A stretch of DNA of 64,000 nt, taken from positions 39,395,185 to 39,459,184 of the forward strand of contig OX457070.1 of assembly GCA_949752795.1 (NCBI GenBank), written 5' to 3'. The notes beneath the pieces were generated by a model. It was not told the origin of the DNA. It searched no databases and saw nothing but the letters and a program-made list of their open reading frames with translations. The position numbers and the translations under genes are program-made. Below, one piece after another: positions 34,592-46,779 of the stretch (positions are counted from its first letter, which is position 1; each line of letters starts with the position of its first letter). Source of the DNA: Hyperoodon ampullatus. Its lineage: Eukaryota; Chordata; Mammalia; Artiodactyla; Ziphiidae.

Positions 34592-34961
34592 CAATTGACC
34601 CTTGAACAATACAGGGGTTAGGAGCACTGACCCCCATGTAGTCAAAAATCCCCTTATAGCTTCTGCCTCTCCCCAAATTTAACTACGAATAGCCTACAAT
34701 TTACCAGAAGCCTTACCAATAACGTAAGTAGTCTATTAACACATATTTTGTATGTTACATGTATATCTACAGATATTTTATTCATTCATGACATACCTAA
34801 CTTATTCTTAATTTTTTCAATATTTCTAGGCTACGTGGTTCATATGCAAGTTCTTTCAAACTGTTGCAAACCTTCAAAAAATTTTCCAATGTATTTATTG
34901 AAGAAATCTGCACACAAGGGGACACACACAGCTTAAACTTGTGCTCTTTAAGGCTCAGCTG
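34592..34961. mobile_element. Tigger-type (Tc1/mariner) non-autonomous DNA transposon
   Basis: Terminal inverted repeats CAATTGACCCTTGAACAATA (left) and, on the reverse strand of the right end, CAGCTGAGCCTTAAAGAGCA. It is flanked by TA at 34590-34591 and 34962-34963, the target duplication expected of mariner elements. Inside are GCCTACAATTTACCAGAAGC, AACACATATTTTGTATGTTA and AATTTTCCAATGTATTTATT, all familiar from Tigger-derived elements. It encodes no transposase. Confidence 0.88.
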
Positions 34962-34963
34962 TA

Positions 34964-36714
34964 CTTAAACTGCTGACTTTTAATATATTGAGAATTGAAA
35001 AATCTGTCAATGTATGTGTGCTGTATAGTATGTTTTTAAATTAAATGTATGATTATATTTATAACTAAAAATTCTAAATAGAATTTGTCTTGGAGAATAT
35101 TATTTTCAGACTCTTTGCTGCAAAATTCTATTTGCAAATATAACTAATTTGAATGTTCCAAGTAAGTAATTGAAATACCCCAATGAAGGAATTACTGAAA
35201 GAAGATAAGATTTAACCACAAATGAATTTAAATAAATTACTATTCTTCCTTATAAATGGGCTTTGTATTTCTTATAAATGAGCAATATTTAAGTATAACA
35301 GGCAACGCAGAATTTTGGATAGCAACTGTCAAAGAAAAATCACGCTTATTTATGATATACAGGGACACAGTATGCTAAGCACTTTGGTGTTTCACTTCCC
35401 GGTTTTATCCATCTTCGGTTATCCAACAACTATGAATTTTATTTCCTTAATGATAAATTAGTAATAATAATAATAATATATTAGGTTATATTGATAAATA
35501 AATAATGTGAGTATTCTATAAATGGAAAATCCCTATGCAAATATACACTGAAATACTAGCTGTGTAGTGACAGGCATATAATTCGTAACTATTTGCAATG
35601 TCATTTTCAACTATAAAGGACAATCTATATAGAAATAATTGTATATATATTTATTATGGGCCATTGCAACTGTTGATAGTTCTTAAACTGTTCAAATGGT
35701 GCTTAATGCCCAGTTAGTAAACCCAGTAAACTCAGTTTCTGACTTAAATGGACTGTGAATGAAGGTATAAAGAATGGTTTCACTTACACATTTAAATAAT
35801 TGCAGGACTGCACTTGGATGGGAAATACTTTGGCCTCATTAATAAGGACTGGTTCAGATTACATTATGAAAGAATTCCTGAAGCACCAGTTTAATTTCAT
35901 TTTTTCCCGACACACATTACCATGGTCTGCTGAAGAGTAATCATGCTCTAGAAAGCTTAAAAAAGAAGGCTAAGACACAGATAGGAAAGAAAAGAATTGG
36001 GGTGACTTGGGTTGCTCCCCGTTTCGTTAAGTCCTCTAATCTTCAAAGCTGTGAGCATTTAACCATCTCTAGGTTAGGTTCTGCTGCAAACTGCAGAAAC
36101 AATACCTGCTGTGTTTAGGGCTAATTGGGTACCAAGGGCCAGTCCATCAGAAGCTGAGCTTCAGATCAGGCTGACCGCTAGTTCTGCTCTGAACCAGGGC
36201 CCCACATCCAGAATCTGTGTCTTTATCTTCTTCTTTTGCAGGTGGTAACTACATGTCACCCCACCTTCATTCCAAATGCCTGCTCAACCCTCTTCCAGCT
36301 GAAATACCTATGTCCATTGAGCATCTGTCAGCATGCCCTTCTACTACCAGAGGCAACATGTTCAGGATCATATGTAGTTATGAAAGGATGAGATTAAATC
36401 AACAGACTGATTTGGGGAAAGAGTTATTCCACCCCTCCAAGTCTTCTTGTGTATATAGGAGACATGCAAATATTTCTATATGTGAATCTGTGCCTATAAC
36501 ATTCTAAAACAACTACTTATAATGTGACAAACATACTCTTTTGATAGTACCTAGTTCAGCTATTTATTACTGAAATGACTAATTGGTTTTTGTCTAACAC
36601 TAAAGATTATTTAGGTGTTGTGAAGCACCAGCAACAAGTATTCTGTGTATAGGTATACATATGTGTGTGTAGTTATATTTACTTATGTATTGATTTACTC
36701 ATTTTTTGTTGTAC
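34964..36714. other. Unique sequence, no recognised gene
   Basis: No transposon recognised across 1.7 kb. There is a short (TAA)n run near 35460-35480. A 96-codon plus-strand frame at 36217-36507 has no identifiable domain. Confidence 0.45.
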
Positions 36715-36905
36715 AATGGAAAGAACATGGAAACTGCAATCAGCCTGCCCTGAATGTAAATATTGGCTCTGCCACTATCTAGCAGTTTTACTTTGGGTCC
36801 TTTGGAGACCCAATTTTGTCATCTTTAGGATGTGCATAATGTTATCTACCTCTAAGGATAGTTGTGAAGATTAAGAGAAACAATATAAAACCCCTAGCAT
36901 AGTGG
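36715..36905 (+). repeat. MIR element
   Basis: Plus-strand MIR, diverged: ATTGGCTCTGCCACTATCTA, TTTTGTCATCTTTAGGATGT, ATGTTATCTACCTCTAAGGA, TAGTTGTGAAGATTAAGAGA, AAACCCCTAGCATAGTGGCT. The 5' end is less clear than the 3' half. Confidence 0.8.
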
Positions 36906-37865
36906 CTACTTACAGATGATGTTCTACATGCAAATTGTGATCCTTTTTGGGACAATTAAGAATGTTCAGTGCATGCACAGGGCCTTAGGGAAGTTAAGAG
37001 GACTCATTTCTTATGACAAAGAAGGGAATTTCCAGTATTAATCAGAGGTATCAAATTTAGTCCAAGAAGATACATGGGGGAAAAAAAGTATGGGAAGTTC
37101 ACTAAAGGAACCTATATTCAGCACTATCATCTCTCAAAATATCATCAGAAAGAAAGAAGTTCTGGTGTTAAGAATGGGGCATGGCGGGGGAGGGGTACAG
37201 TCAATGTTTTCTGGAGAAAGGCAAAACTGTTCTGATTCTTTAAACTGGGAAGTGTTTGGGATATTTTTATGAGTAACAAATGTTGCATTTTCTTGGAAAA
37301 GAAATCTCTTCTCTGACTTATATTTGTGGGATATACCTAGAAGAGCAAACTTTATTTGCCCAGAATAAAAACTAATAATCATGTAGCCTTTGGTTAAAAT
37401 ATTTGAAACCACTTTCTCTCTGGAGAAACTGCTGGACTTGGAGCTCTGCTATTGTGTGCTTCTCAAATAAAGGCCATGGGGCCATGTCTCCCTGCTCTGC
37501 TCTTTCTCAATAAAAATAAACACAGGTCTGTGACTTGAGGCCCTAAACACGTCCGACCAGAATTTGTTTCACATCAGCTGCCAAAAAAGTTCTCCTTGAC
37601 TTGAAGTCAGCCAGTAGGGAGATCATGTCCAAACACCCAGTCCATGAGAAAAGCAGAAACCATAAAGGTTTTTTTTTCTTTTTCATGAAGGTGCCAGCCA
37701 AATAACTAAAGATGAGGACATTCAGATGTTGAATGAATGTCCAGGGCCCCTCAGCAACTCTAGGGCACTGCAAGGCTCAGAGCAACGCTGGCCAGAACTG
37801 GAATAGCAAGAGCTGCCAGTGTCTGTGCATAAAAACCTGCCTTCAGAACATGTTCATGCAAAGTG
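36906..37865. other. Unique sequence, no recognised gene
   Basis: No gene or transposon recognised. Two AATAAA-type hexamers at about 37467 and 37510 sit in a GC-richer stretch (37420-37560). I see no upstream exon to make them polyadenylation signals of a gene. Confidence 0.4.
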
Positions 37866-37867
37866 TG

Positions 37868-37985
37868 TTACACTGGATAATCCTCACAGCAACTCTGAAG
37901 AGGTAAGAGATTGAGCTTTTAATATTTTACAAATAGAAAAGGCTGAGATACAGTGGAGATAAATGAGGTACCTAAGGCCACATAA
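37868..37985 (-). repeat. MIR fragment
   Basis: Antisense MIR: GGATAATCCTCACAGCAACT, TTTTACAAATAGAAAAGGCT, AGGTACCTAAGGCCACATAA. Truncated and diverged. Confidence 0.65.
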
Positions 37986-38082
37986 AAGCAGTGCAAAACC
38001 GGTTTAGTCTGAAAATGTATTGTGGGTTTCCATAATCACTCTGAGTGAGAAGAGTAAATACCTATTTAAAAAGTGGGCAAAG

Positions 38083-38298
38083 GGGCTTCCCTGGTGGCGC
38101 AGTGGTTGAGAGTCCGCCTGCTGATGCAGGGGACACGGGTTTGTGCCCCGGTCCGGGAAGATCCCACATGCCGCGGAGCGGCTGGGCCCGTGAGCCATGG
38201 CCGCTGAGCCTGAGCGTCCGGAGCCTGTGCTCCGCAACGGGAGAGGCCACAACAGTGAGAGGCCCGCGTACTGCAAAAATAAAAAATAAAAAAATTAC
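38083..38298 (+). mobile_element. CHR-type SINE, short form
   Basis: Full short-form copy from GGGCTTCCCTGGTGGCGCAG to GCGTACTGC, with a tail degraded to an A/T-rich mixture (AAAAATAAAAAATAAAAAAA). Flanks AAGTGGGCAAAG at 38071-38082 and AAGTAGGCAAAG at 38299-38310 form a duplication with one mismatch. The decayed tail suggests an older insertion than the copies at 4364 or 43463. Confidence 0.93.
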
Positions 38299-38394
38299 AA
38301 GTAGGCAAAGGGAAACAAAAGATAAAGTTCTTCCCATATCTAACAGAATATATGAGAAAATAATGCTTATAGAAACTTTATTAATATTCAATAA

Positions 38395-38660
38395 CTATTT
38401 CTGAAGTACCTGCTATATTAAAGGAATTGGTCTCAGCACGCAATAACAAACCTTGTTCTCAGGAAGCATACAGTTTAGTCAGAGGAAATAGGACAGTTCC
38501 AATATAATTTAAAAACATAGAAAGTGCTGTATTTTAAGAATAAGATGATTTGAAGGCAATGGGACTTCTGAGAAAAGAGAGATGGGTTTGAGCCAAAAGC
38601 ATCATTGAAGCTTTCACGGTGGAGCCCATGTTTGAACTGGACTTTGAAGGATGCATGGGG
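38395..38660 (+). repeat. Ancient mammalian interspersed repeat, family not assigned
   Basis: Same type of sequence as 6795-7365 but shorter: CTTGTTCTCAGGAAGCATAC, AGTTTAGTCAGAGGAAATAG, AAAGTGCTGTATTTTAAGAA, TGAACTGGACTTTGAAGGAT. Diverged. Confidence 0.5.
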
Positions 38661-40339
38661 TGGACTGAATTTAGATCCTCAGCTTAAGAGAAAAAACAAA
38701 ATCAATAGAACAGAAAACACTGCTTGGGAATTGTAGCAGAGAAGTAAAAAGACAGCCATGCATTAGGTTATATTATTAAAAAAGGAAGAAAAAAAAAGAT
38801 GGACAGAGGACAAAGCTCTATGGGGGTTGGTATGGAAGGGAAGGTATTGAAGAAGAAATGGTATATCAAATATAGGCTGTGCTATAGTTGAGAGTAGTTA
38901 TATAAATTTATGATATATTTTAAATTATTTATATATAATATTATGCCATTTATATTTACTTGGAATAGATGACCTCAATTTTGTTACAAAATTATCATCA
39001 TTCTCAATATCATTTTTTATGTTCAAAAATGTTCTTTCCATAGTGTCTAGCTTTACTTGTATATGCCATAAATGTGTTCTCTTTCCATCTGACATATAAG
39101 ACTAATTTTTCAAAGTGTGATCACAGAGTAAAAATTTTATCTTTAAAGCTTGAAATCATAGATAAACAAAAATGTCATTATATCCACATATAAATATATA
39201 CATATGCCTAATTATTGATTTAGCTGAATTTATGATATTTAAATTAATTATTTCCCCTCCAGATGCAAGGTATGTCAAATGGCCAAATTATTTATTGCAA
39301 GTTGATTCACACATTAAAGCAGGATTCATGAGGCAGAAATTACTTGACTTGAAATCTGTCCATAATGTAACCAGAAATATTGGAATGGCCATTACATAAT
39401 CATATTCTTTGTTTATAGCAAAGTTATCTTTTGCTTTTCTTCTTTTCCTCCAAGTCATCTATTTTACCTATGGTCAGCTGCTGGTTACTGAACTGATGTA
39501 TAAGAAACACGTTTAGCCAGTCAATCTTAAAGAACTCTCATTTATGACATTTTCTCATGTGATATTTTTTAAACTTATGATGCAGCCGTGTCTATAGAAA
39601 CAAAAGGAAATGCAGAATAATTCAGTCATCAGTTAATTTGGGATCCAAATCAAAACCACATATTCAAAGGCGACATTTAAGCTTCAAGCATCTAGTTATG
39701 TCATTTCTTCAACTTAATTTTCATGTGTGGATTTAAGACAGCAAAAGCTAAAAAATTATCTAAATAATTTTTTCAAAATCCCTAGCTTATCCAGTCCAGG
39801 AAGGGATCAAAATAATTTCTTTTCTCGATGAAAGATGCACAGGTTCGCTCAATTTTCATCTTCTCACTGACAGGTCAACAAAAAACATAAACTATGTTAA
39901 ATTCCCAATCACATATGACCTTAGTTGCTGCCAGACTGGATACATATTTTTCGAGAAAATTTCCTAATTTCTAGGACATGGAATAATAATTTAAAAAACA
40001 CATTATTTATAAGACATAAGTTGGAATAGTTAGAATCAGTTAATTCAATATTATTTATTCATTTATTTAGATATCATTTTATTTATTTAGATATTTAATA
40101 TTATAAGGCTTACATGGTGAGCTAAATAATTTCACTTTATCTTTCTGGCTGGTTCCTCTGGTCATGAATCATGTTGGCTAATCACTCCATTTGGGCCAAT
40201 TTTATGTTTTCTCTTGATCCATACTATCCTTTGTAATTGCCCTAACAATGCATACTCCCAGGCCTCCAGTTCATCTCCCCCACCCCCACCCCCACCATTG
40301 TGACTTTTTAGTCAGTTGGGAAACCCATACACCTGGTCT
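38661..40339. other. Unique AT-rich sequence, no recognised gene
   Basis: No gene or transposon recognised. A C-rich run of CCCCCA units lies at 40278-40298. Confidence 0.45.
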
Positions 40340-40730
40340 GTTCCCACATTTGTTTTCACGCTATAAAGAGATGGAGCCATTAATGGCAAATCAATGCTAT
40401 GAAAATTACAGACTGTTATGAAAGTTTTTTGCAAAACAGCTGTTTAACACCACAAAGAAGTTAGGTTAAAATTGTTTCAAAGTCTAAAATTAGTTACATT
40501 TTAAACTAACTGCATATGCTTTTATTGTCTCTGATCTAAAATATAATCCCAGGAGGTTGTGAAAAGCATGCAAATTACAGAAAGCTAATTTGCTCCAACA
40601 GTGATGCCTCCCATGCAGTTGGGAGGTCTATTAGAAACAGTGTATTCTCTGTTATTTGCATATTAATAGCACCTGCTGAAATACTTTGGGATTTACTTCC
40701 ACTGCCAGCAGAGGGACAGAACTAAAATGT
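40340..40730. promoter_or_regulatory. Candidate non-coding regulatory segment (paired octamer motifs)
   Basis: This repeat-free segment has unusual density of transcription-factor-like words. ATGCAAAT at 40568-40575 and its inverse ATTTGCAT at 40654-40661 are POU/octamer sites about 80 bp apart. The latter is joined to ATTAAT, a homeodomain-like core. An E-box CAGCTG lies near 40439-40444, AGCTAATTTG near 40583-40592, and a CTCF-like CCACTGCCAGCAGAGGGA near 40699-40716. Short motifs arise by chance in AT-rich DNA, so this is a candidate only. Confidence 0.25.
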
Positions 40731-41655
40731 ATAAAATTCCTTTCATATCACTATGTTAGGTCATAAAACATGCCGGGTGGACTAAGAATTCTGAATTAGT
40801 AGCAGAAACTAGTATGTTCATATTGCATGTGGTATGTGAATTTATTTTTCTCTATGATAAAGTATCACTCATTTAAGAGATTGCAGACAAGGTGACTACA
40901 AACCTTATGACAAAAGTATCTCTTCCTCCTCGAAGAAAACAAAGCAAGCTTTCAAACTGCACTGAATAAGAATATAGTTCCTTATGCTTTCCTCTGAGAA
41001 ACTATAAAGTTTAACAAAGGAAAACCAGGCATACTGATAAAAAATAAAACGTGCAAATATCCAGATTCTAAGGATAATCCAAACTGCAGAGTTTTGTTCC
41101 TATGTAAGCATTTAAAAAATATATATATATATCCAATAGCAACTTTAAAATTTTCTACAAAATGGACTGTGGTTTTTCTTCTGATTATGAATTTTCTTAT
41201 TGCTTCTTTTCTTCCAACTCAAAATAAAAAGAGGCCTCATATGTACCTAGAGCTTACAATGTTTTGAAAGAAAAGATAGCTGTTTCTTTTCTCTAGAGAA
41301 GACAAGAAGACGCTTTTGGTCTTTAAGTCTCAGTTTTAGAACATAGGACTGCCAAAAAAAATTAGCTAACCAAATATACCCCATCTTTTCCTACCTCTAT
41401 ATCTTTCTCCTGTTATTACATCTAAGTGGACTGCCATCCACATTCTGTTTACTTGTTGCAACTTATCTCTAACTCAACCATAATCTCAAAATTTAGCTAA
41501 GAAGGAATAACTAAATAACTGAGACAAAAGTGAAATACTAGGAAGGTGTTTACAGAAATGCATGAATGAGAGGAGAGGGGATGGAGATTTTCGAAGTGTG
41601 ACATTAGACCTTGCATGTTGGGTGAATTCCCTTATTTTGAATCATGTAATAATTA
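40731..41655. other. Unique sequence, no recognised gene
   Basis: No gene or transposon recognised. A short (TA)n run lies at 41120-41132. Confidence 0.45.
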
Positions 41656-41659
41656 GAAT

Positions 41660-41875
41660 GAATCAACACGTATTATGTGTCACACTCTTTTAAGTTAAAA
41701 TAATAATTCATTTAATCTTTATTACAACCCTAAAGAGCAGGTATCATTTCCTCCCATTTATAAATGAGGGTACAGAATAACAGAAAGATTGAGGTCATAA
41801 AAAGTCAAACAGTTAATAACTGGTGCAGTAAGCATTCATACTCAGGCTTACTAAATTCAGCCATGCCCTTAACTC
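41660..41875 (-). repeat. MIR element
   Basis: Antisense MIR, diverged: TTCATTTAATCTTTATTACA, ACCCTAAAGAGCAGGTATCA, TCCCATTTATAAATGAGGGT, AACAGAAAGATTGAGGTCAT, TTCATACTCAGGCTTACTAA. Confidence 0.8.
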
Positions 41876-41879
41876 TTCT

Positions 41880-42945
41880 ACTATATGGCAATTTTGTCTT
41901 AATAGTGACATCTACTTGTTAATTTTAATTTTGTGTGGTTGCTATATGTACTCTGGACATAGCATTTCCCATGCTGGTCGCTGAAGGGTCTCTGATTTAG
42001 AAAGTTACTAAGATTTTTTCTGTGATTTTTCCCAGGCAATATGAATATCCAAAGAATATAATTCTTCTTCATTCATCTTCAGAACTAAATTTTGTGACTG
42101 GTTAGTTAAAATGCACTTATACTCACCTTAAGCCATTCAATTCCCATTAGCCCCAGCCCTCAGATAGAAAAAAGGAAGACTCAGTACAGCTAATTATTGA
42201 TGGTCTGACACTCCACTTGTTTGAGTGGAGTTGTCTCTCAGGAAAAATGGTCCAAACCTAACTAACAAAGGGACAAAGGTCACTGATCTACCAAAATTTC
42301 CGTTCTAAATTGATGTTATAGAATTTTTCCTTTCACTCAGAAACTGAGTCACTATTTTGAGTCACTATTTCCTCAGTGTCACTATTTTGTTTTTTAACAA
42401 TGTTGGTCCTCTGGTTTCCTAGCTCAAAGAGGACAGAAGCAACATGCTAGCTGAGCTGCAGAGGAGAAGCAGAGCTTTAGTTGGGATAGATTCTAACAGC
42501 TGTAATGAATTCCCCCATTTATTGTCCTAACCAACACCAAGTTTATGTTTTACTCAGATGAAGTTCAATGTGATGTTCTTTGTTGACGTATAGCCTACCA
42601 CCAGGTCAGTTGGGGACTTGGGTTCCCTTCACTGTATGGCTGCATCATCTCCTAAAGTGCTGGTGTCTTCTGCTGGATTCTCAACATCCAACTGGTGTAC
42701 ACAAGAGAGAAATGGAGCTCCAGCATGGGACAGATTTAGCAGGGGTCTGGAAGTGGTGTATATCACATCTGCCCATATCCCATTCTGTAAGAATTAATGG
42801 TCAGCCCTAACTGCTGGGAGACTGGGAAATGTGTTCTAAATTTGTGCCCCGAAGAAAAGGAAACATGGTACTTGTTGTGTTGTCTGCCAATGGTACTTTT
42901 GGAGAGGTGTCCGTGATAACAAAAGATCTGCCTGCTGATACTATA
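41880..42945. other. Unique sequence, no recognised gene
   Basis: No gene or repeat recognised. A short local direct repeat of GAGTCACTATTT lies near 42345-42390. Confidence 0.45.
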
Positions 42946-42946
42946 G

Positions 42947-43127
42947 CAGGAGTCAGTAAGCCGATTCTCTAGAGGGCCACATCGGAACTATTTTAGGATT
43001 TGAGGGCCTCATAAGATCTGTGGGACTCTGTCAAATAAAAATATGAAAACCATTCCTAGCTCAAGTGCCTTATAAAAACTGGCCACTGGCCAGATATGGC
43101 CTGAGGGCTGTAGTGTTGAGCCCCTAC
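42947..43127. mobile_element. hAT-type non-autonomous DNA transposon
   Basis: Begins CAGGAGTCAGTAAGCCGATT, then shows GAGGGCCACATCGGAACTAT, TTTAGGATTTGAGGGCC and CTGGCCACTGGCCAGATATG, and ends GGGCTGTAGTGTTGAGCCCC. This is the order of a common mammalian hAT-derived element ('caggggtcagcaaac … ggccgtagtttgccgacccctg'). It encodes nothing. The exact family name is not asserted. Confidence 0.75.
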
Positions 43128-43445
43128 TCTAAGGAAGACATGTCTAGTTAGCACAATGACAGATGTACACTGTGCTCATTAAAATAATACAATTTCAAAG
43201 CTGAGAAAGTCTTTGAGAATCACCTGAAACAAATGTATTGTAGGTAAGGAGACTAAGGCCCAGTAAAATAGAATCACTTAAAGAAACCAGGTTTATCTTT
43301 TTGTGAAAACAAGTGTTATCATTAGGAGCTGATGCTTTGAATAGAGTTTACTGAAATAAAAACCTTATGGGGGAAAAAGATTATTTGATATATTCATCGG
43401 GGGAGTTATTAGTAGCATTATAACCATGCATGTTATGCCAGCCTT
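43128..43445. other. Unique sequence
   Basis: Nothing recognised between the hAT-type element and the SINE, apart from a stretch with AAGGAGACTAAGGCCCAGTA (43246-43265) that may be a small MIR remnant. Confidence 0.4.
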
Positions 43446-43458
43446 CCTAACTTGTAAT

Positions 43459-43462
<4 letters not shown>

Positions 43463-43497
<35 letters not shown>

Positions 43498-43698
43498 GGT
43501 ACGCGGGCCTCTCACTGTTGTGGCCTCTCCCGCTGCGGAGCCTCTGCGGAGCACAGGCTCCGGACGCGCAGGCTCAGCGGCCATGGCTCACGGGCCCAGC
43601 CGCTCCGCGGCATATGGGATCCTCCCAGACCGGGGCACGAACCCGCATCCCCTGCATCAGCAGGCGGACTCTCAACCACTGCGCCACCAGGGAGGCCC
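43463..43698 (-). mobile_element. CHR-type SINE, short form, with 11-bp internal duplication
   Basis: Minus-strand copy: an uninterrupted run of about 35 T (43461-43495), then GCGGTACGCGGGCC through to CCACCAGGGAGGCCCC. A perfect duplication CCTAACTTGTAATAATT lies at 43446-43462 and 43699-43715. Relative to the other copies it has an 11-bp insertion that repeats CTGCGGAGC (43533-43541 and 43544-43552). The long pure tail and perfect flanks mark it as one of the youngest insertions here. Confidence 0.95.
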
Positions 43699-43715
43699 CC
43701 TAACTTGTAATAATT

Positions 43716-44811
43716 GAAAGTTGACTACACAATTTGTTAGCCATTTGAAAAGACTAAAGACTAAAATTGGTACTGCAGAAAAAAAAATCAGGTGGAGGAA
43801 AAATTACAAGGCAAAAAGGAGACTCTTGGAAATATTTGAGTCTCTTCAACAGCATAGGCTGTTTAATAGATATGGAAGAATATATGAGAAAATTCAGTAG
43901 ATTTGGATACATACAAATGAACATTTGTGTGCACTGAAAAGACATAAAGATAAACATAAAAAATGAAGAAAACTATTTGCAGCACATACATTGAACAATT
44001 ATTATAATAAACACAAAAATGGTCAAAGAAGAAATAATGAAATACATGAACAAAGATTATGAATAGATAATTCACCACATAAAACATATAACCAATAGAG
44101 ATGTGAAAATATATCCAGTATCCCTGGTTTTCAAAGAATTAAATGTTGATATGAATAATTTCACAATCAAGATGATTAACAATAATAAAATTCCAGAGAC
44201 TTCACCCTAGTCGAGACTTAAGGAACTCCACACTTATCCCTTGACTTTGCTTAGATATCGCACCCATTCTCAATAAAAGTTCCAATCCGTCATAATTTTT
44301 TTCAGTCCTTGTCAACACCTTCTCTTCTCACTCACATGTTTCTCTGCCTCCTACTTTATCTAGGAAGCTGAGGTAATGGAAGGGTTCTCCTGCCCACATT
44401 CCTCAGTTTCCCCTCCTCCTCAAACCACAGGGGCTGGAGATAGGACCATGCTCTCCCTCTATTCCTCAGCCTTCCCCAGGAGCCTCTCCTGCTCTGGCAG
44501 GAAGAAGGCAGCTATGAGAATCATCTCTTTTCAGTGGCCAGGAGATATGGAAGGTGAATCCTGGGATTTCAACACATTTATAGCTTGCCCTCCCAGTGGG
44601 GCTGCTGCAAATATACTTAAGGAATGGGGTCTCTAGTAACTTCTATCTAGATTTAGATACTAACCTCATATGGAGGAGGCTTTTGCCCTCAATTTCTCTT
44701 GATAAATACATTTTCCTGGTTAAGGGACCCAGGCTTCAAGGTGGGTATGCTTGACTAACCTATTGATTTTTCAACCCTTAAATCTGGAGGAATCTCAGGG
44801 TTCATCTACTG
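43716..44811. other. Unique sequence, no recognised gene
   Basis: AT-rich to 44200, then moderately GC-rich. An 86-codon plus-strand frame at 44376-44636 lies in the GC-richer part but has no identifiable domain and no splice-site context that I could support. Confidence 0.4.
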
Positions 44812-45004
44812 CAGTGGTTCTCAAATTCAGTGTGCATAAAAATCATCTTGGGTAACTTGATAAAATTGCAGATTCTTGGAACCTATCCTGGGTAAAATAA
44901 ATCAGAATCTCTGGGGATGAGTCTCCAGATGCTCCTTTTAGAACAAGCTCCCTGAGTGCTTCTGGGATCAGGTGATTCTCAGAATTCTCTTTGAGAAATT
45001 TCTG
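44812..45004 (+). mobile_element. MER5A-like hAT-Charlie element
   Basis: Starts CAGTGGTTCTCAAATTCAGT and ends CTTTGAGAAATTTCTG, matching the inverted ends of MER5A-type elements. Between them are AAAAATCATCTTGGGTAACT, GATAAAATTGCAGATTCTTG, ATCAGAATCTCTGGGGATGA and AGGTGATTCTCAGAATTC. The length of 193 bp fits a complete non-autonomous copy. Confidence 0.82.
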
Positions 45005-45012
45005 ATCCAGAA

Positions 45013-46775
45013 CATTGGCATATGTGGAGATGGACATCCACAGACATGCTGTATCTGTCTCAGATAACTCAGCTAGCAAAGGTCTGTGACAAGACCAAGT
45101 TTAAAGGTACTAGCTAGTGATGGACCCACTATACAACCATAATTTTTGAAATTATTTCTGTGTCTCAACTTCAGCTTTTAAACCCTCAGCCTTTTGTGTT
45201 CTCTGTCCTGTGTGCAATGCTGCCTCTCTCAGAGCTTTAGCTCTTTTAACTTGGGGAAAGAGAGGTAACCTTCCAGGGTTCTAAGCAGCCTCCTTGTTTC
45301 TGAGGGCAGCTAAGCATGTCTGAAGTGGACAGCCTTACCTGCCCATTAAGGAATAGTCAGCAAGTGGACCTGAATATCCAGGGATTTCCTTGCCCAGAGG
45401 ATCATTGTGCCTGGAGAATCAGGCTTTCCCAAGCTGGCACATTTCTATCAGGCAGCCATAAGAAGCTGGTAATTTCTATTTATTGTCTTCAGTTCATGGC
45501 AGCCAGTATTTTACCACCTGCACATCTAAAAAAGAAGGGGAAGAAAAGCACACCAATATTCTCAAAATGTTTATATTCAAGGAGTGTGTATTTCAGAGAG
45601 GGAGGTCATGATGTGTATTTTTATTGTGTGTGAAAGAAAATCCTTAGTGGCGGGTGCAGCTGGAAGAATAATGGAAGCACAGGGTACTGTCTTTTGTGAC
45701 AAAGTTTCCTCTGGTAAGTTACAATTATAACATAGAAAATGATACCTTAGACGGCATCTAATTTGTGAATCCTGGGAAATGCCGTTCAATGATTCCTCAT
45801 CAGGACAGCAGAACCTGATCTGTAAAAATTTGGGTCTCAGTGGGAAGCTGTTTTGCATTTCAATTGTAAGTCCAGCACAACTTTAAATCTTGGCTGCTGC
45901 ACTATCACAATGGCATTTTTCTTTCTTTCCTTCATGAAGTACTTAAAAAAGAAAAAGGAATATTACCATACATCAATTCCACAACCATATACAATAAAAT
46001 ATAGGTGGTTATAAGGAAAAAAATATGGTGCTGATGGTTATATTTTCTCCCAATGAGCAATTATATCAAATTTTTATAATTGCAGAGGAAATATTCCCTG
46101 TGTAGGAGCTGTCCCCACTCCATTCCTTAGTCCACAAGCACCATATTCCATTCTTCTTTTTTCCTTCAAAATTCCAAATAGTTAGCAAATGTAGCTTCTC
46201 TGTTATTTGATTTCACTTGATGAAGGAAAATACACAAACCAAGCAATAAAATGAAAAACACTTATTTATTAGAATTAGTTTTCTCTAAGTCAGGTCGTCG
46301 CTGGACTGCTGAGGGCCACCCCTCCCTCCACAATCATCTGTCCCTTTTCACTCCATCTCGTAGACTCACTGTGAGAGTCTCAAGCTTTCCCTTTGTTTAG
46401 ATTGTTTGGATTAGCCCTCCTCTAATCATGGGGTGACTTATCTCCTGGGTGTGACACACTATACAAAAATGAATGATTCCACCTTGTGCTCTGTGCCCCA
46501 CTCCATCAAAGGATGTAACACACTTCTTTCAGAAACAGGGGTCACCAGGCAGGGGTCAGAGGCCAGGGAGGGGTGGGGAAGAAGTAGTGATCCCTCTCTG
46601 GCACATTTTTATATTAGGACTTTGCATTTCTCTATCATTGTCAAGAATTTAAATTGTCTGTAAATCTATACATTCATCTAGGTTGTCAATGACCCACTGA
46701 TTATCTGCTGGGTTCTCAGTGCTTATCTGACTTACCTAACCTCTCGGGAGATTACTCAGCTGCTCACTCACCCTT
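45013..46775. other. Unique sequence, no recognised gene
   Basis: No gene recognised. A 105-codon frame at 45316-45633 (plus) and a 93-codon frame at 45577-45858 (minus) have no identifiable features. Confidence 0.45.
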
Positions 46776-46779
46776 GAGA

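Noticed and set aside
37467..37515. AATAAA hexamers as the end of a gene
   Set aside because: No upstream exon, coding frame or transcript structure is visible; such hexamers are common in AT-rich DNA.
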